Below are positions 59,750 through 64,000 of a stretch of DNA of 64,000 bases, one piece after another. The translations under genes and the position numbers were made by a program. The stretch's first letter is position 1. Each line of letters opens with the position of its first letter. The DNA is from Platycnemis pennipes (lineage: Eukaryota; Arthropoda; Insecta; Odonata; Platycnemididae): the NCBI GenBank assembly GCA_933228895.1, contig OW121856.1, positions 14,711,805-14,775,804 on the forward strand, written 5' to 3'. The notes under the pieces are model-generated. The model did no database searches, had not been told where the DNA came from, and was given only the letters and a program-made list of their open reading frames with translations.

Positions 59750-61500
59750 CAGTTAGAAGTTTACAGTTCACAGTGAGAAGGATTAAAAAACCTAGACTGT
59801 ATTTCCTGAAAAAACCTTAACTTTTTATACGCTGCACAGAGTAGGGCATGCGATATAATGCTGGAAACTTGAGAAGTGGCCAACTATTAGTGGTATATGA
59901 TACTATGATTTCTCGGTGTGCACGTCAATGCCGTATCCGAGAGGTTAATGTGTGACCGCCAGCAGTTCGTTGCGTGATGAAAACATCGCCCACGATGGAA
60001 TGCAATTTACTGCCACACATTACGACAAACTACCGATCGTAAATCTTCGACGGGTTATCCTCTGGGGAGGCGTCGTCTAAAAACTTTTCGATGTAATCTG
60101 CACAGAGTAGGGCGATGTTCACTATCCCTTACGATTATTACGGCATTTATGGCAATTTATGCAGATGGATGAGTTTTTTTTAGAGAGGATCAGCTATAGA
60201 CCGCAGTTTTAAAGCAGCTCTACTGTTTTTTTCTCACATAAGCCCTATTCTCTCATTTCCAAAGCTTTGGAGGTTCAACATCCCCAGATACCTATTAATG
60301 CGTCAATATGCAAATGGACGTACTTAGTATAAAGTACGTTATTCCTGCGATTACGTGTTCGCCTACAAGCATTTAACTGCTCACATCACCATCAAAGGCT
60401 TGATTGGTCGGAGAAGTTCGTCAGGGACTACAGCAATCAGTATCGTATTGCTATTTATTTTTATGCCAATAAATTATTGCGTGAATCTTCCAGAACAATC
60501 TTTCTAACCACCAGCAAAATATTAGTTCTCTAGCCCTCAGTGTAAGATTTCAAGAAAATATCCACACCATTGGATATTGGAATTGGATATTGTATATTGG
60601 AAATAAACTAACGTCATTGACCGTGTCCATGTATTTTACCGGAAGTATTTTAATTGTTCTTAATGACCTCCAAGGCAATTCGTCATATTGCTTCGAAAAG
60701 AACAACAAGAAGCCAGGTATGAGTTTCCACTCGTTAATAGTAAATGTTATAAAACACTTCTTATTTCGAGCCATAAGACGCACTTATTACAAATTTGAAG
60801 TGAAGCGTTCATAAGGTATTGTTTCTGTTCTTTCTTTAAGTGTTAATAACCTACTTTATCCGATTCACCTACGACGGTTACTAAGGAAATCTATTTTATT
60901 CCTTGCGATGTTTCTTTATTTGGAGACCATCCAGAATAATATAAGGCATAAACTTTTTATCGTTCGTTATGTGTACATTTAATATATATATGCAAGTTTC
61001 ATTTTAAGCTGTGAAAATTGCACACATTTTTAGATTCATGCAGAATTTTTTCATTGCTGATGTCAATAAATCAAACGTTATCACCAATGTTCGCCGTTTC
61101 GCTAGCATATGACGACAGAAACGACTCTAATATCTCAGTGCCAATATTTACTTGTCATTTCTGCGACCTCTACAGCGTAAATTTGAAGTCACCACATCTA
61201 CTTAAAACAGTGAATTACGTGTTTCTTTGCATCGTGAATAAATATGCAGGTCTGCATACGATTATAAGGTGCTCATTTTCTTAATAAATGCAACGTACAC
61301 ATACTGATGTCAGAATTAGATTTTTAAAACTGCAACCATCTTACCCTGGAGGATATCAGCTTGGTTCGCGGGATTGAACCCTGTATTAGATCGAAGTAAT
61401 GTAAGCCATAAGGCTCAAGTACTAAAATATTAACCAAGAGATCCATTTCAACGCGTGCATTCACGCTAGGGAGCATTTAGGCGAGGTCATCATCACTAGG
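59750..61500. other. No gene recognised
   Basis: CTGCACAGAGTAGGGC occurs twice (near 59832 and 60098). Otherwise AT-rich with short frames. Confidence 0.4.
61356..61438 (-). repeat. tRNA-like remnant
   Basis: The minus strand has a perfect B box GGGTTCAATCCC and a plausible A box (TAGTACTTGAG). No convincing cloverleaf. Confidence 0.4.
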
Positions 61501-61504
61501 TACC

Positions 61505-61560
61505 AATCCTAAAATCGAACTGACACAACCCTCAACTCAATTCTTATTCGGCCAACCTCT
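61505..61560 (-). pseudogene. 3' end of a LIGHILRH-family LINE
   Basis: About 55 bp on the minus strand match the RLADRRIEWRAASNQS end of the 12.2-kb copy (ACACAACCCTCAACTCAATT on the + strand). A frameshift has diverted the reading frame. Confidence 0.6.
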
Positions 61561-61569
61561 TCACTATAG

Positions 61570-62300
61570 CAAGATATTCGGGTAACTCGGTTTATGATTT
61601 TTGTGGCTATCTCGTAACTTTGGCTTTTAAACCCTCCATATTTACATATTAATTGAATATATTTCGTTGCTTGCTCCATGCATTTCATGTTATCATTTTT
61701 TTGCAGTTTAACCAATTCACTTATCCTTCGACTACTGTCTTCGTCCATCCGTTATACCACACGATTTGGTTTTATATTCTTTTTTATGTTTTCATCAGCC
61801 TTATCATTTTAATCACTTATCTTAGAATATATTTTTATTTTACATGGCCCGTTTATTTTATTCCATCAAGTCTTCTACTACACCACAATTTGACATTTGA
61901 CTGGCATGCTCCCTGCACGTTAGGGAGTATTACTTGTGTTTTTTTCCTTTATAATGCGAATAAAACGGTCCGCGGATTGAAGAATTTAGCATTCCTTCCC
62001 GTGCTGTGAGTAAGTGAGCCATGAAAGGAAAGTGAATATAGGATATACTGTGCGGTTGCGGACGGCGACCAATGGAAGACACTTCCTCAATTAGCTCCAG
62101 GGGACCGTACCCTAGTGATATAGGGAGAGGGAGGGCGATGGAAAGGGTTTAGCGATGTGGCTCCTTATTCCCAGCACGCACTCAGGTTTTTTTTCCAGCT
62201 TCCGGTCCCTTGCTCCCAAACCTACCCTCCGATTCGGATGCGCAAACACTGCCTTCATACGGTTTCCTGCCCTCCGATGACCCCTAGGTCACGTGGCATC
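61570..62300. other. No gene recognised
   Basis: The first half is T-rich. From 62040 on it grows GC-richer, leading into the G-rich tract. No motif that identifies a gene. Confidence 0.4.
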
Positions 62301-62324
62301 CGGGTTAATTAGCGCGTGAGTAGT

Positions 62325-62376
62325 TGGGAGGGGTTGGAAGGGGGGCAGGGGGGAGGGGGTGGGTGGCGAGGGGGCG
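62325..62376 (+). other. G-quadruplex-prone tract
   Basis: At least five runs of three or more G separated by 1-7 nt (GGGAGGGG, GGGGGGCAGGGGGG, GGGGGTGGG, then GAGGGGG). Such a tract can fold into G-quadruplexes on the + strand. It lies in a GC-richer block (about 62040-62580). Confidence 0.75.
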
Positions 62377-62739
62377 TAAATGACTCTCAGGGCCAGGAGA
62401 GAAAGGGTCTGAAACAAGGGAGGACCCTTCTTTTCATTTCCCCGGGAAAATCCCAGGGTTTTCCCCTCTTTATTTCGTGGAGAAGGGTATTTATGCGAAT
62501 TTCAGCGTGGGCGAATCGACCCTTGAAGGGCTTCTTGTTGTCTCTTGACGACAAGTGCCCCTTTTATATCGTTGCCTAGTCGCAATTTCCGGATCTCTTT
62601 TCAGAAGAAGATTGAGTCCCATTCCGACTATCAAGGAGCCGTTATGCTCATTTTACGATATCGCCCATTCTTTTTGAGTATTCTACAAATTATCAGTAGG
62701 TAGCATTTGGAATTGAAGATATTACTTTTCCGATGGGGG

Positions 62740-63242
62740 CGTTTACTCTGAACCGAAATCGCAAATTTTTTACGAAATCCTTAGATGAAAACGAAAAACA
62801 AATATTTTGGTGAAAAACGTTATATTCTAGCCAGAAGCATTCACTCATAAATCCACTCATAAAATTAGCATAAAGTATTGCCCACGAATGAACTGCGTCA
62901 AGGATAACTACGTCGTTCGTCTTCCTTCCATCTTGACTCTGTTGAGGAAGAACGGGAAGGGAGGTCTGCCCGAAGAAATCCTGTCGCAACCACTTCCATT
63001 GGCGGAGTCAGCTGTGTGTCCCCCATTGTGATAAGGCGAAGGAGCTTCCAATTCTCAGTAGTGATTGGACGAAGTGGATGACGTACTAGTCCTTTACATA
63101 CCCTCATATCCGAAAGAAAAAACATCAGTTTATCACCACTTATAACTCGAGAACTAACTGACGGATCTAAGAACGGAAAGATACGAGTCTTTTTCTTTAA
63201 CAAATTCTATCTGATTCGGAATTAAAAAATATGATAATCGAA
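62740..63242. repeat. Unclassified interspersed repeat, copy 2 (uninterrupted)
   Basis: This is the counterpart of 13797-14625 without the inserted retroposon. It preserves TGATTGGACGAAGTGG, ACTTATAACTCGAGAACTAA and CGGATCTAAGAACGG. It lets the insertion site in copy 1 be placed to the base. Confidence 0.75.
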
Positions 63243-63440
63243 CCAATGGTACTATTTCAACCAAACACCCATTTCTCCAAGTGAACGATATCAAACTTAT
63301 TGTTAGATGATTTTCGCGGTTATCATGTCGATAAGCAACCTGACAACCCTTCACAACTGGAAATAATCCTAAGATCGTCAATTCGAAATCCTGCCACATC
63401 CATAGATGTTTTAAAGGTATTTGGGGTTAAGATAAGAATA

Positions 63441-63462
63441 AGTTAGTTAGTTAGTTAGTTAT
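63441..63462. repeat. (AGTT)n microsatellite
   Basis: Five AGTT units in a row. It has no relation to neighbouring elements that I can see. Confidence 0.9.
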
Positions 63463-63569
63463 TTTATCCTGCGAAATAATGTGAGTAGTAACATCATCTG
63501 CAGCCTTATTATTAGAAACATTATTTGTGTACGTACATTCAACTTACAATACAAGAGTGTTTTATCCTA

Positions 63570-63690
63570 GAAACCTGTTAGTCGTGAATAGTGATGTCAA
63601 TAGTGCATGCTTGGTGATTTTCACCCCCTGCCACACACCATCGCGGTGGCTTGCAGGGTATTGTGTAGATGTAGATAGATGTAGATGTAT
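63570..63690 (+). mobile_element. (GATGTA)n-tailed LINE 3' end
   Basis: The core CCCCCTGCCACACACCATCG and GGTGGCTTGCAGGGTATT is followed by a GTAGATGTAGATAGATGTAG tail. Strongly 5'-truncated. Confidence 0.75.
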
Positions 63691-63723
63691 TTGCAGCACC
63701 AACGCTAAAAAATAGCTGGGATT

Positions 63724-64000
63724 GGGTTGGAGCGGTAGTTAGAGAGGCGGCCTCCTAAGCAAGGAGCTCGGGATCGAATCTCGGAAGTGGCAGAGAATTT
63801 CCATCGGTTTACCCATTCGAAGTCGGATAACAAGTGGACAGCACTCATTCAAGTACAATATTCAGTGGGTCGGTTCGGTCGTTTAACCACAGATCCTTTT
63901 GCGCCTTGTACTAAGATGTGTCCGTAATACCAACGAGGGTTTCTCCACTCCATTACATAAATCTTACACCCTTTCTCACATCCCAACCTATCCTGGCTGT
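63724..64000 (+). repeat. tRNA-derived SINE, runs off the window
   Basis: The tRNA-like head has GGAGCGGTAGTTAGAGAGGC and a B box GGGATCGAATCTCG. The body includes GAGGGTTTCTCCACTCC, reminiscent of the SINEs at 2.1 and 38.9 kb, so it is probably a related family. Confidence 0.65.

Overview
This is a piece of a eukaryotic nuclear genome. It is AT-rich, has few genes, and is crowded with decayed transposons. Remnants of several non-LTR retrotransposon (LINE) families, a Penelope-like GIY-YIG endonuclease, tRNA-derived SINEs and hAT-like and Harbinger-like MITEs, together with one large exon bounded by canonical splice signals, fit an arthropod, probably an insect with a large, transposon-rich genome. 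I cannot name the species. No bacterial, organellar or viral gene set is visible.

The only convincing host gene is on the + strand. A 4.3-kb coding exon (34288-38611) sits between a splice acceptor at 34286-34287 and a donor at 38635-38636. It encodes about 1,440 residues of Ser/Lys/Arg/Glu-rich, probably disordered protein without Trp. Residues about 130-340 carry degenerate SGSVRSL-type repeats. Residues 468 to about 1265 are twelve tandem units of about 71 aa (213 bp), each with a basic-hydrophobic helix-like motif followed by Ser-rich kinase-type sites. An acidic Ser-rich tail follows. The stop codon lies 23 nt before the donor, and a strong acceptor at 41076-41077 may open a 3'-UTR exon. 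Upstream coding exons were not identified. I do not recognise the family.

The rest is mobile-element sediment. The most repeated family is a LINE with a (GATGTA)n tail, a 3' hairpin and a reverse-transcriptase-polyprotein C terminus ending in a SFFPRTIR-like motif. Nine copies lie at about 15.9, 18.7, 19.0, 19.8, 26.1, 29.0, 48.0, 59.3 and 63.6 kb. A second LINE family (LIGHILRH motif) leaves fragments at 12.2, 24.9, 53.2, 57.9 and 61.5 kb, with related ones at 27.2, 29.6 and possibly 49.3 kb. Other pieces are a LINE C terminus at 45.1-45.7 kb, a (TATC)n-tailed 3' end at 11.4 kb and a small retroposon with a 7-bp target duplication at 14.2-14.5 kb.

Inverted-repeat elements include a two-copy MITE (4.45 and 40.46 kb), nested elements at 7.8-8.45 kb, foldbacks at 12.1, 19.3 and 29.2 kb, a Penelope fragment with about 90-bp inverted ends at 56.15-56.97 kb and its short relative at 23.6 kb, a Harbinger-like element at 31.5 kb, and an 841-bp hAT-like MITE at 53.8-54.6 kb with an 8-bp target duplication and an internal 16-bp minisatellite. 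Two GC-rich stretches (25.43-26.05 kb and 62.2-62.6 kb) may be regulatory.
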